Positions 1 through 5,093 of a stretch of 5,888 nt of DNA are shown piece after piece; the first letter of the stretch is position 1; the number at the start of each line of letters is the position of its first letter. Under the pieces are notes generated by a model. It was not told the origin of the DNA. It saw only the letters and a program-made list of their open reading frames with translations, and made no database searches. The stretch covers positions 1 through 5,888 of the forward strand of contig LUYR01000269.1 in the NCBI GenBank assembly GCA_001603335.1. The letters run 5' to 3'. Origin of the DNA: Rhodospirillales bacterium Alpha_05. Its GTDB lineage: Bacteria; Pseudomonadota; Alphaproteobacteria; Rhodospirillales; Rhodospirillaceae. A program made the position numbers and the translations under genes.

Positions 1-260
1 AGGCCGAGGGCGACCGCGCCCGCAAGCGCGGCCTTGATGCCGCCGCTGCTGCCCATGCTCGGCAGGACGACGAAGGTGGTTTCGGGGTGGCGGGCGGTGT
101 AGGCGTCGGCGAGCAGACGCATCGTGCCGAGGGTCGCGCCCGAGCCGCCGAGCTGGAGCTCCGCGCCGCTCGCGCCGCTTGCGGCGAGGCACAGGCCAAC
201 CGCCAAGACGAGAGCCTTCGGCGCGCGCAATCCGGCGCCGAAACCAGAATTATTCGCCAT
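1..260 (-). CDS. PstS-like periplasmic substrate-binding protein, N-terminal part only
   Basis: The minus-strand frame opens with ATG at 260 and stays open to the window edge, giving 86 residues; the C-terminal part lies outside. Residues 1-34 look like a Sec signal peptide: a basic stretch (R12, K15), a hydrophobic core (ALVLAVGLCLAA) and an Ala/Ser/Gly-rich end with likely cleavage near A34. The cysteine in the core lacks a proper lipobox, so a lipoprotein is unlikely. The mature start has LGGSGATLGTMRLLADAY and later PSMGSSGGIKAAL, the pattern of the phosphate-binding PstS/PBP-like fold, where Gly/Ser loops bind an oxyanion. The start is supported by GGAGGGG three bases upstream of the ATG. 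It lies downstream of pdxY on the same strand with a 104-base gap. Ligand is unproven; phosphate or another oxyanion is the family expectation. No transporter partner is visible. Confidence 0.75.
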   Translation of the reverse strand, partial: MANNSGFGAGLRAPKALVLAVGLCLAASGASGAELQLGGSGATLGTMRLLADAYTARHPETTFVVLPSMGSSGGIKAALAGAVALG

Positions 261-263
261 CTT

Positions 264-270
264 CCCCTCC
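264..270 (-). promoter_or_regulatory. Ribosome binding site of the PstS-like gene
   Basis: On the minus strand the sequence reads GGAGGGG, then AAG, then the ATG at 260; the GGAGG core sits 5 bases from the start. This strong Shine-Dalgarno fixes the start codon of the truncated substrate-binding protein. Confidence 0.7.
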
Positions 271-324
271 GAAACCCCAGTATTCCGACTGGCAAACTCT
301 ATAGCGTTTCAAGAGTTTGACAAG

Positions 325-361
325 GTGGCTCGTAATCCGGGATTGCGGCATCCGCAGCCAC
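325..361 (-). other. Stem-loop just after pdxY
   Basis: In the pdxY transcript sense, GTGGC (361-357) can pair with GCCAC (329-325). Inside lies a tight TGCGG-ATG-CCGCA hairpin (356-344) and about 14 unpaired bases. It begins 4 bases after the pdxY stop, the usual place for a 3' end or processing structure. No T-run follows, so it is not a clear intrinsic terminator, and read-through into the substrate-binding gene is possible. Confidence 0.3.
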
Positions 362-364
362 GGT

Positions 365-1222
365 TCAATCGACTGGTTCGGCGCGGAAGCGGGTCTCGGG
401 TGCGAACAATTTCAATCCCGTAGCGACGAGTTGCAGCTCGCGGGTGCCGGCGCGGTGGGTTTCGGCGAACAGTTGGAACAGGCCCGAAACCGTCGCCGCG
501 AGGGCTTGCGGCACGTCCAGCCCTTTGAGCGTGTGGCCGAGGAACAGGGCGGCGAGGGCGTCGCCCGCGCCGTTGAGCGGCACCGGAAAGGCGAGCAGCG
601 GCGTGGTCACGGTCCAGGCCGCCTCCGCGGTGACCGCGAGGACGCGGATTTCGTCGGGTCGCGCGTCGGCGGTGACCAGGCTGGTGACGATCACCACCTT
701 CGGCCCCATCGCGATCACCGTGCGCGCGGCGGCGACGGCGTCGGCGACGCTCGAGATGCGGCAGTCGGTGATCAGCTCCAGCTCGAACTGGTTCGGAGTA
801 ACGATGTCGGCCAGCGGCACTGCGGTCTCGATCATCAGCCTGGGGATGTCGTGCTGGACGAACACGCCGCGGCCGACGTCGCCCATCACCGGGTCGCAGC
901 AGTAGATCGCCTGCGGATTGGCGGCGCGCACGGTGGCGACGGCGTTCGCGACTTCGCGGATCGTCGCGGGGGAGCCCATGTAGCCCGAGAGCACCGCGCG
1001 GCAGTTGGGCAGCACGCCGCGGGCGGCGATGCCCTGCAGCAGCTCGCCGATGATCGCGGCGTCGAACACCTGGCCGGTCCAGGCGCCGTAGCCGGTGTGG
1101 TTGGAGAACTGCACGGTGTGGATCGGCCAGACCTCGTGCCCCATGAGTTGGAGCGGCAGCACCGCGGCGGCGTTGCCGACGTGACCGAAGGCGACGTGGG
1201 ACTGGATCGAGAGAATGCTCAT
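365..1222 (-). CDS. pdxY: Pyridoxal kinase PdxY
   Basis: A 285-residue cytosolic ribokinase-superfamily enzyme that phosphorylates pyridoxal with ATP to make PLP (vitamin B6 salvage); length matches the usual 285-290. Visible motifs: N-terminal ILSIQSHVAFGHVGNAA (residues 3-19), HTVQFSNHTGY (35-45) and AVLSGYMGS (77-84), which are hallmark PdxY/PdxK blocks; CDPVMGD (109-115) and TPNQFELELI (142-151); and NGAGD (217-221), where D221 is the expected catalytic base in the anion-hole motif (GxGD in E. coli PdxY). The start is placed at the ATG that opens MSILSIQS, because this aligns with the E. coli N-terminus; the frame runs 22 codons further upstream, but that stretch is Arg-rich and unlike the family. 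There is no strong Shine-Dalgarno before this ATG (upstream bases are ACCCCACCC), so initiation may be weak or leaderless. The gene is divergent from the CitE-like gene. Confidence 0.92.
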   Translation of the reverse strand: MSILSIQSHVAFGHVGNAAAVLPLQLMGHEVWPIHTVQFSNHTGYGAWTGQVFDAAIIGELLQGIAARGVLPNCRAVLSGYMGSPATIREVANAVATVRAANPQAIYCCDPVMGDVGRGVFVQHDIPRLMIETAVPLADIVTPNQFELELITDCRISSVADAVAAARTVIAMGPKVVIVTSLVTADARPDEIRVLAVTAEAAWTVTTPLLAFPVPLNGAGDALAALFLGHTLKGLDVPQALAATVSGLFQLFAETHRAGTRELQLVATGLKLFAPETRFRAEPVD

Positions 1223-1270
1223 GGGTGGGGTGTCCGTTGCGCGGAGAGGATTTCGGCGGAGGGGTGCATC

Positions 1271-1298
1271 TTGCCACCTCCCGCGCATGGTTTAAAGT
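1271..1298 (+). promoter_or_regulatory. Candidate sigma70 promoter for the CitE-like gene
   Basis: TTGCCA (1271-1276) and TAAAGT (1293-1298) are separated by 16 bases; each matches the consensus at 4-5 of 6 positions. Transcription would start near 1305, about 48 bases before the ATG at 1353. Assigned by eye only. Confidence 0.35.
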
Positions 1299-1339
1299 GA
1301 TCGGGACATGCGTTTTCTCTGCCCCGCCCCCGACCAATC

Positions 1340-1344
1340 AGGAG
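1340..1344 (+). promoter_or_regulatory. Ribosome binding site deciding the CitE-like gene start
   Basis: AGGAG lies 8 bases before the ATG at 1353. The frame is also open from an ATG at 1308, but that upstream ATG has no Shine-Dalgarno, and the 15 residues it would add do not resemble the family. This site therefore favours 1353. Confidence 0.65.
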
Positions 1345-1352
1345 AGTTCTTC

Positions 1353-2252
1353 ATGGCCGCCATCGTTCGCCCGCGCCGCAGCGTGCTCTACATGCCGGGC
1401 TCCAACGCCCGCGCGCTCGAAAAGGCGAAGACCCTGCCCGCCGACGGACTGATCCTCGACCTCGAGGATGCGGTTTCGCCCGACGCCAAGCCGGAAGCCC
1501 GCGCCAACGTCGCGAACATGCTGAAAGGCGGCGACAAACCCTACGGTCGCCGCGAGGTGATCGTGCGGATCAACGCCCTCAACACCCCCTGGGGCATGGA
1601 CGACATCGCCGCGGTGGCCACCTCGGGCATGGACGGCCTCGCGATCCCCAAGGTCGAGAGCGCCGACGCGGTGCGCCAGGTCCAGGTGGCGGTGCGCGCC
1701 GCCGGCGGGCCGGAAGACCTGCCGATCTGGTGCATGATGGAAACCCCGATGGGAATCCTGCGCGCCGCCGAGATCGCGGGCGCGTCGCCCCACGTCGCCG
1801 GGCTGGTGATGGGCACCTCCGACCTCGCCAAGGATCTCCACTGCGAGCACACCCGCGACCGCGAGCCGTTCCTCACCAGCTTCGGCCTGGTGATCCTCGC
1901 CGCGCGCGCCTTCGGCATCGCCGCGCTCGACGGCGTCCACCTCGACCTCGCCGACGACTCGGGATTCGCCGAAGCCTGCGCCCAGGGCCGCCGCCTGGGC
2001 TTCGACGGCAAGACCCTGATTCATCCGAAGACCGTCGCGGTTGCGAACGCCGCCTTCGCGCCCGCCTCCGGCGAGATCGAAAAGGCGCGCGAGCTGATCG
2101 CCACCTACGCGGCGGCAGTGGCCGCAGGCAAGGGCGTGGTGGTTCTCGACGGCAAGCTGATCGAGCAACTGCACGTTGACAACGCGCGCCGCGCCGTGGC
2201 CCTTGCCGAAGCCATAGCGGCTATCGAAGCGGATGCCGCGTCAAGGACTTAA
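1353..2252 (+). CDS. mcl2: CitE/HpcH-family CoA ester enzyme, probable (3S)-malyl-CoA thioesterase (Mcl2-like)
   Basis: A 299-residue cytosolic TIM-barrel protein of the HpcH/HpaI-CitE family. Seen motifs: RSVLYMPGSN (9-18, CoA binding), LILDLEDAV (33-41), VRIN (71-74, with R72), MMETPMG (128-134, E130, Mg2+ ligand), MGTSDLAK (153-160, D157, Mg2+ ligand), GFDGKTLIHP (216-225) and GKLIEQLH (267-274). As I remember the families, these blocks fit Rhodobacter Mcl2, which hydrolyses (3S)-malyl-CoA to malate and CoA, better than Mcl1 (malyl-CoA lyase) or true citrate lyase beta subunit. The C-terminal acid that is Asp in Mcl1 and CLYBL is E271 here, as I recall for Mcl2. No citrate lyase alpha or gamma subunit gene lies beside it, which argues against citrate fermentation. 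It lies upstream of sdhCDAB; I recall mcl2 near TCA genes in Rhodobacter too. A general 'CoA ester lyase' label is the safe fallback; substrate is inferred. Confidence 0.8.
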   Translation: MAAIVRPRRSVLYMPGSNARALEKAKTLPADGLILDLEDAVSPDAKPEARANVANMLKGGDKPYGRREVIVRINALNTPWGMDDIAAVATSGMDGLAIPKVESADAVRQVQVAVRAAGGPEDLPIWCMMETPMGILRAAEIAGASPHVAGLVMGTSDLAKDLHCEHTRDREPFLTSFGLVILAARAFGIAALDGVHLDLADDSGFAEACAQGRRLGFDGKTLIHPKTVAVANAAFAPASGEIEKARELIATYAAAVAAGKGVVVLDGKLIEQLHVDNARRAVALAEAIAAIEADAASRT

Positions 2253-2314
2253 GGCGGAATTGCAACGTCGAACGACTATAACCAAAGCCGTAACTACGCG
2301 TTGCTGTACGGTCG

Positions 2315-2344
2315 TTGACTTCGGGCGATCAACCCGCGTACTCT
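2315..2344 (+). promoter_or_regulatory. Candidate sigma70 promoter of the sdhCDAB operon
   Basis: TTGACT (2315-2320, 5 of 6 to TTGACA) is followed after 18 bases by TACTCT (2339-2344, 4 of 6 to TATAAT). Transcription would begin around 2350, giving a leader of roughly 100 bases before the sdhC ATG. It is the best promoter-like pair in the window, judged by eye. Confidence 0.5.
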
Positions 2345-2371
2345 ACGGCCCAGGAGTTTGATCTACAGTGC

Positions 2372-2429
2372 GAATCTGGATGGGAAAGGGGACTCCCACG
2401 GTCCCATTTTGGCTTTCCCGCCTCCATTC
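2372..2429 (+). promoter_or_regulatory. Long imperfect hairpin in the sdhC 5' leader
   Basis: The leader can fold into one extended stem: GAA/TTC (2372-2374 with 2427-2429), TGGA/TCCA (2377-2380 with 2423-2426), GGGAAAG/CTTTCCC (2382-2388 with 2413-2419), then GGGAC/GTCCC (2389-2393 with 2401-2405) closing a 7-base loop. A 7-base bulge (2406-2412) and two 2-base bulges interrupt it. It ends 4 bases before the GAGGGG Shine-Dalgarno (2434-2439) of sdhC. Function is unknown, and no known riboswitch class is recognised. Confidence 0.4.
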
Positions 2430-2448
2430 TGAAGAGGGGCGCTCCGCC

Positions 2449-2853
2449 ATGAACTTGCTTGAACAACGTCTGCGTCGGGGTGGGCCGGTATCGCCTCACC
2501 TTCAAGTTTATAATATGTTCGCTTTGACCTCGTTCCTTTCGATCCTGCACCGGATTTTCGGCGCGGCGCTGTTCGTCGGAACGTTGCTGTTCGTCTACTG
2601 GATCGGGTCCGCCGCCGCCGGACCGCATGCTTACGATACCGCCATGAACTTCCTGGGTTCGTGGTTCGGCTATCTCCTCGTCTTCGGCTGGTCGTTCGCG
2701 CTGATCTATCACATGTGCAACGGCGTCCGTCACATGCTCTGGGACACCGGGCGGCTGCTCTCGCTCAAGGAGATCTATCAGTCCGGGTACGTCATGGTCG
2801 CTTGCGCGTTGAGCCTGACCGTGATCGCCTGGGTCGTCGGCCTGAGCGTGTAG
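2449..2853 (+). CDS. sdhC: Succinate dehydrogenase cytochrome b556 subunit SdhC
   Basis: A 134-residue inner-membrane anchor subunit of complex II; with SdhD it binds haem b and forms the ubiquinone site. Visible: SPHLQVY (15-21), the family signature near the N-terminus; SILHRIFG (31-38), whose S31 and R35 correspond to quinone-site S27 and R31 of E. coli; and YHMCNGVRHMLWD (87-99), whose H88 corresponds to the haem ligand H84. Three membrane helices are predicted at about 26-55, 67-92 and 112-134. The chosen ATG gives the usual family N-terminus and has GAGGGG 9 bases upstream. The frame stays open upstream to a GTG at 2368, preceded by AGGAG (2352-2356), which would add 27 residues; that stretch is unlike SdhC and overlaps the leader hairpin, so it is disfavoured. 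First gene of the operon, 21 bases before sdhD. Confidence 0.95.
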   Translation: MNLLEQRLRRGGPVSPHLQVYNMFALTSFLSILHRIFGAALFVGTLLFVYWIGSAAAGPHAYDTAMNFLGSWFGYLLVFGWSFALIYHMCNGVRHMLWDTGRLLSLKEIYQSGYVMVACALSLTVIAWVVGLSV

Positions 2854-2874
2854 AGAAAGCGGAGGGAGGAAGAA

Positions 2875-3258
2875 ATGGCTAAAATGCAAAGCTCTCTGCG
2901 GAGCGCACTCGCCCTCGGTTCGGCCAAGGACGGCGTGCATCACTGGTGGCTGGAGCGGATTTCCGCGATCGCCCTGATTCCGCTGACCCTGTGGTTCATC
3001 GTCGGCGTGATCGGCGTCGTGGGGGCTGATTATGCCACCTTCTCGGCCTGGCTCGCCAAGCCGTGGAACGCCGGATTGCTGATCTGCTTCATCGCCGCGG
3101 CGTTCCTGCACGGCAAGATGGGCATGGAAGTGATTATCGAGGATTACGTCGAGCCCCGCTCGGTGCAGATGATGGTGAAGGTGTTCGTCAACCTGATGGC
3201 GTTCGCCCTCGGCATCATCTCCGTGGTTTCCGTTTTGATTGTCGCCGTGAGGGGGTAA
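2875..3258 (+). CDS. sdhD: Succinate dehydrogenase membrane anchor subunit SdhD
   Basis: A 127-residue inner-membrane subunit, the second anchor of complex II. The N-terminal block GSAKDGVHHWWLERISAIAL (15-34) is typical of alphaproteobacterial SdhD. H79 in FLHGKMGMEV matches the haem b ligand H71 of E. coli, and D90-Y91 in IIEDYV match D82-Y83, Y83 being a quinone-site residue; the 11- and 12-residue spacing from the histidine is the same as in E. coli. Three helices are predicted at about 28-49, 65-88 and 100-125. A very strong Shine-Dalgarno, GGAGGGAGGA (2861-2870), stands 4 bases before the ATG. It is followed by sdhA after only 6 bases, so translation of the two is probably coupled. Confidence 0.95.
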   Translation: MAKMQSSLRSALALGSAKDGVHHWWLERISAIALIPLTLWFIVGVIGVVGADYATFSAWLAKPWNAGLLICFIAAAFLHGKMGMEVIIEDYVEPRSVQMMVKVFVNLMAFALGIISVVSVLIVAVRG

Positions 3259-3264
3259 CGCACG

Positions 3265-5049
3265 ATGTCCGCCTATGAACTTATCGACCACGAATACGAC
3301 GTCGTCGTCGTCGGCGCCGGCGGCGCGGGCCTTCGCGCCACGCTCGGCATGGTCCAGGCCGGCCTGAAGACCGCCTGTATCACCAAAATCTTCCCCACCC
3401 GCAGCCACACCGTGGCGGCGCAGGGTGGCGTCGCGGCCTCGCTCGCCAACATGTCGGACGATAGCTGGCAGTGGCACATGTACGACACCGTCAAGGGTGC
3501 CGACTGGCTGGGCGACCAGGATGCGATCGAGTACATGTGCCGCGAGGCGGTGCCCTCGGTCTACGAACTCGAGCACTTCGGCGTGCCGTTCTCGCGCACC
3601 GACGAAGGCAAGATCTACCAGCGTCCGTTCGGCGGCCACATGCGCGACTTCGGCGCGGCCCCGGTGCCGCGCGCCTGCGCCGCGGCCGACCGCACCGGCC
3701 ACGCGATCCTGCATGCGCTCTACCAGCAGAGCCTGAAGTTCAACGCGGAATTCTTCATCGAGTATTTCGCGATCGACCTGATCATGGAAGACGGCGTCTG
3801 CAAGGGTTGCATCGCCTGGGACCTCTCCGACGGCACCCTGCACCGCTTCCGCGCCCAGAGCGTGGTCCTGGCGACGGGCGGCTACGGCCGGTCGTACTTC
3901 TCCTGCACCTCGGCGCACACCTGCACCGGCGACGGCAATGCCATGGTCGCCCGCGCCGGCCTGCCGCTCCAGGACATGGAGTTCGTGCAGTTCCACCCCA
4001 CCGGCATCTACACCGCGGGCTGCCTGATCACCGAAGGCGCGCGTGGCGAAGGCGGCTACCTCACCAACTCCGAGGGCGAGCGCTTCATGGAGCGTTACGC
4101 GCCGACCGCCAAGGATCTCGCCTCGCGCGACGTCGTCAGCCGCGCGATGACCATCGAAATCCGTGAAGGCCGCGGCGTCGGTCCGAAGAAGGACCACATC
4201 GACCTCCACCTCGAACACCTCGGCGGCGACATCCTCCACAAGCGCCTGCCGGGCATCACCGAAACCGCGAAGATCTTCTCCGGCGTCGACGCCACCAAGG
4301 ATCCGATCCCGGTGCTGCCGACCGTCCACTACAACATGGGCGGCATTCCGACCAACTATCACGGCGAAGTGCTCAACCCGACCAAGGACAACCCGGACGC
4401 CATCGTCCCCGGCCTGATGGCCGTCGGCGAAGCGGCGTGCGTTTCGGTCCACGGCGCGAACCGCCTGGGCTGCAACTCGCTCCTCGACATCGTCGTGTTC
4501 GGCCGTGCCGCCGCGCTCCGCGCTGCGGAAACGATCAAGCCCGGCGCGCTCCAGGGCCCGACCCCGAAGGCCGCCGACGATTACGCGCTCTCGCGCCTCG
4601 ATCGCCTGCGTCATGCCGACGGCAGCAGCTACGTCGCCGAAATCCGCCTCAACATGCAGAACGCGATGCAGCGCGACGCGGCGGTGTTCCGTACCGCGGA
4701 ATCGTTGCAGGAAGGCGTCAAGGCGGTGTCGGATATCGCCACCACCCTCAAGGACATCAAGCTGGCCGACCGCTCGATGATCTGGAACTCGGACCTCGCG
4801 GAAGCGCTGGAACTCGAGAACCTGATGGTCTGCTCGATCTCCACCATCGTCGGCGCCGAAGCCCGCCACGAAAGCCGTGGCGCGCATGCCCGCGAAGACT
4901 TCCCGAACCGCGACGACCAGGAATGGATGAAGCATACCCTGTCGTGGTGCGACGAGGCGTACAAGGTGAAGCTGGATTACCGTCCGGTCCACACCTACAC
5001 GCTCTCCAAGGATATCGCCTACATCGAGCCGAAAGCCCGCGTGTATTAA
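3265..5049 (+). CDS. sdhA: Succinate dehydrogenase flavoprotein subunit SdhA
   Basis: A 594-residue catalytic subunit on the cytoplasmic face of complex II that oxidises succinate to fumarate and passes electrons to FAD. Seen: dinucleotide-binding GAGGAG (17-22); H48 in RSHTVAAQGG, the covalent FAD attachment histidine (H45 in E. coli); H244 in QFHPTG; T256-E257 in ITEGARGEGG; R288 in SRDVV; H355 in TVHYNMGG; and R400 in HGANRLGCNSLLD. These match the E. coli dicarboxylate-binding and proton-shuttle residues, so the active site is complete. The C-terminal domain (about 455-594) includes RHESRGAHAREDFP (534-547) and ends in ARVY. Length is close to that of E. coli SdhA (588). The start follows GAGGGGG (3249-3255) and gives the expected short N-terminus. 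Codon use is strongly C-ending, as expected of a well-expressed gene. Fumarate reductase is unlikely given the anchor subunits and the aerobic-type sequence. Confidence 0.98.
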   Translation: MSAYELIDHEYDVVVVGAGGAGLRATLGMVQAGLKTACITKIFPTRSHTVAAQGGVAASLANMSDDSWQWHMYDTVKGADWLGDQDAIEYMCREAVPSVYELEHFGVPFSRTDEGKIYQRPFGGHMRDFGAAPVPRACAAADRTGHAILHALYQQSLKFNAEFFIEYFAIDLIMEDGVCKGCIAWDLSDGTLHRFRAQSVVLATGGYGRSYFSCTSAHTCTGDGNAMVARAGLPLQDMEFVQFHPTGIYTAGCLITEGARGEGGYLTNSEGERFMERYAPTAKDLASRDVVSRAMTIEIREGRGVGPKKDHIDLHLEHLGGDILHKRLPGITETAKIFSGVDATKDPIPVLPTVHYNMGGIPTNYHGEVLNPTKDNPDAIVPGLMAVGEAACVSVHGANRLGCNSLLDIVVFGRAAALRAAETIKPGALQGPTPKAADDYALSRLDRLRHADGSSYVAEIRLNMQNAMQRDAAVFRTAESLQEGVKAVSDIATTLKDIKLADRSMIWNSDLAEALELENLMVCSISTIVGAEARHESRGAHAREDFPNRDDQEWMKHTLSWCDEAYKVKLDYRPVHTYTLSKDIAYIEPKARVY

Positions 5050-5075
5050 TGAGGACTGCAAGGGTGTCCTTCTGA
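5049..5075 (+). other. Possible 8-codon mini-ORF in the sdhA-sdhB junction
   Basis: The A of the sdhA TAA stop begins an overlapping ATG (TAATG), which opens MRTARVSF and stops at TGA 5073-5075, 18 bases before the sdhB ATG. No Shine-Dalgarno is seen for it, so it could only be translated by re-initiation after sdhA. It may be chance. Confidence 0.15.
5052..5070 (+). other. Small intercistronic hairpin between sdhA and sdhB
   Basis: AGGAC (5052-5056) pairs with GTCCT (5066-5070) around a 9-base loop. There is no T-run after it, so it is not a terminator. It could affect mRNA stability or coupling between the two genes; weak evidence. Confidence 0.25.
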
Positions 5076-5093
5076 GGATGCCGAGGAGAAAAC

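Larger units (their letters stand above)
1223..1352. other. Divergent intergenic region between pdxY and the CitE-like gene
   Basis: These 130 bases must hold the promoters for both directions. On the plus strand a plausible promoter is seen (TTGCCA/TAAAGT). On the minus strand toward pdxY I see no convincing -35/-10 pair; the purine-rich stretch at 1240-1264 (GCGGAGAGG and GGCGGAGGGG) gives a C/T-rich pdxY leader. No operator palindrome stands out. Confidence 0.5.
2253..2448. other. Intergenic region and leader upstream of sdhC
   Basis: These 196 bases, less GC-rich than the genes, hold a sigma70-like promoter and a structured leader. The 2253-2310 part has a 5-bp inverted repeat CCGTA/TACGG (2288-2292 and 2307-2311) and AACGAC/GTCGTT (2271-2276 and 2311-2316). 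Neither is followed by a T-run, so no clear terminator for the upstream gene is seen and some read-through into sdh is possible. A TATAAC at 2277-2282 has no -35 at proper distance. Confidence 0.5.

Noticed and set aside
317..1300. Long plus-strand open frame opposite pdxY
   Set aside because: It is a shadow of pdxY: Arg/Gly/His/Asp-rich, with no family resemblance, while the minus-strand frame has all PdxY motifs.
1338..2174. Minus-strand open frame opposite the CitE-like gene
   Set aside because: It is a GC-driven shadow with no motif; the plus-strand frame carries complete CitE-family motifs and a good ribosome site.
2277..2282. TATAAC as a -10 element for sdhC
   Set aside because: The nearest -35-like hexamer, TTGCAA (2260-2265), is only 11 bases away, too close for sigma70; the TTGACT/TACTCT pair downstream is better.
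2354..2363. GAGTTTGATC, resembling the conserved 5' end of 16S rRNA
   Set aside because: Only 10 bases match and the flanks diverge at once; no rRNA gene follows. Chance similarity in the sdhC leader.
2329..5061. A 910-codon open frame on the minus strand, antisense to sdhC, sdhD and sdhA
   Set aside because: The gaps sdhC-sdhD (21 bases) and sdhD-sdhA (6 bases) are multiples of 3, so the three genes share one frame and their GC-rich codons leave a single antisense frame free of stops. The predicted product is low-complexity, rich in Arg, His, Asp and Gly, with no recognisable domain.
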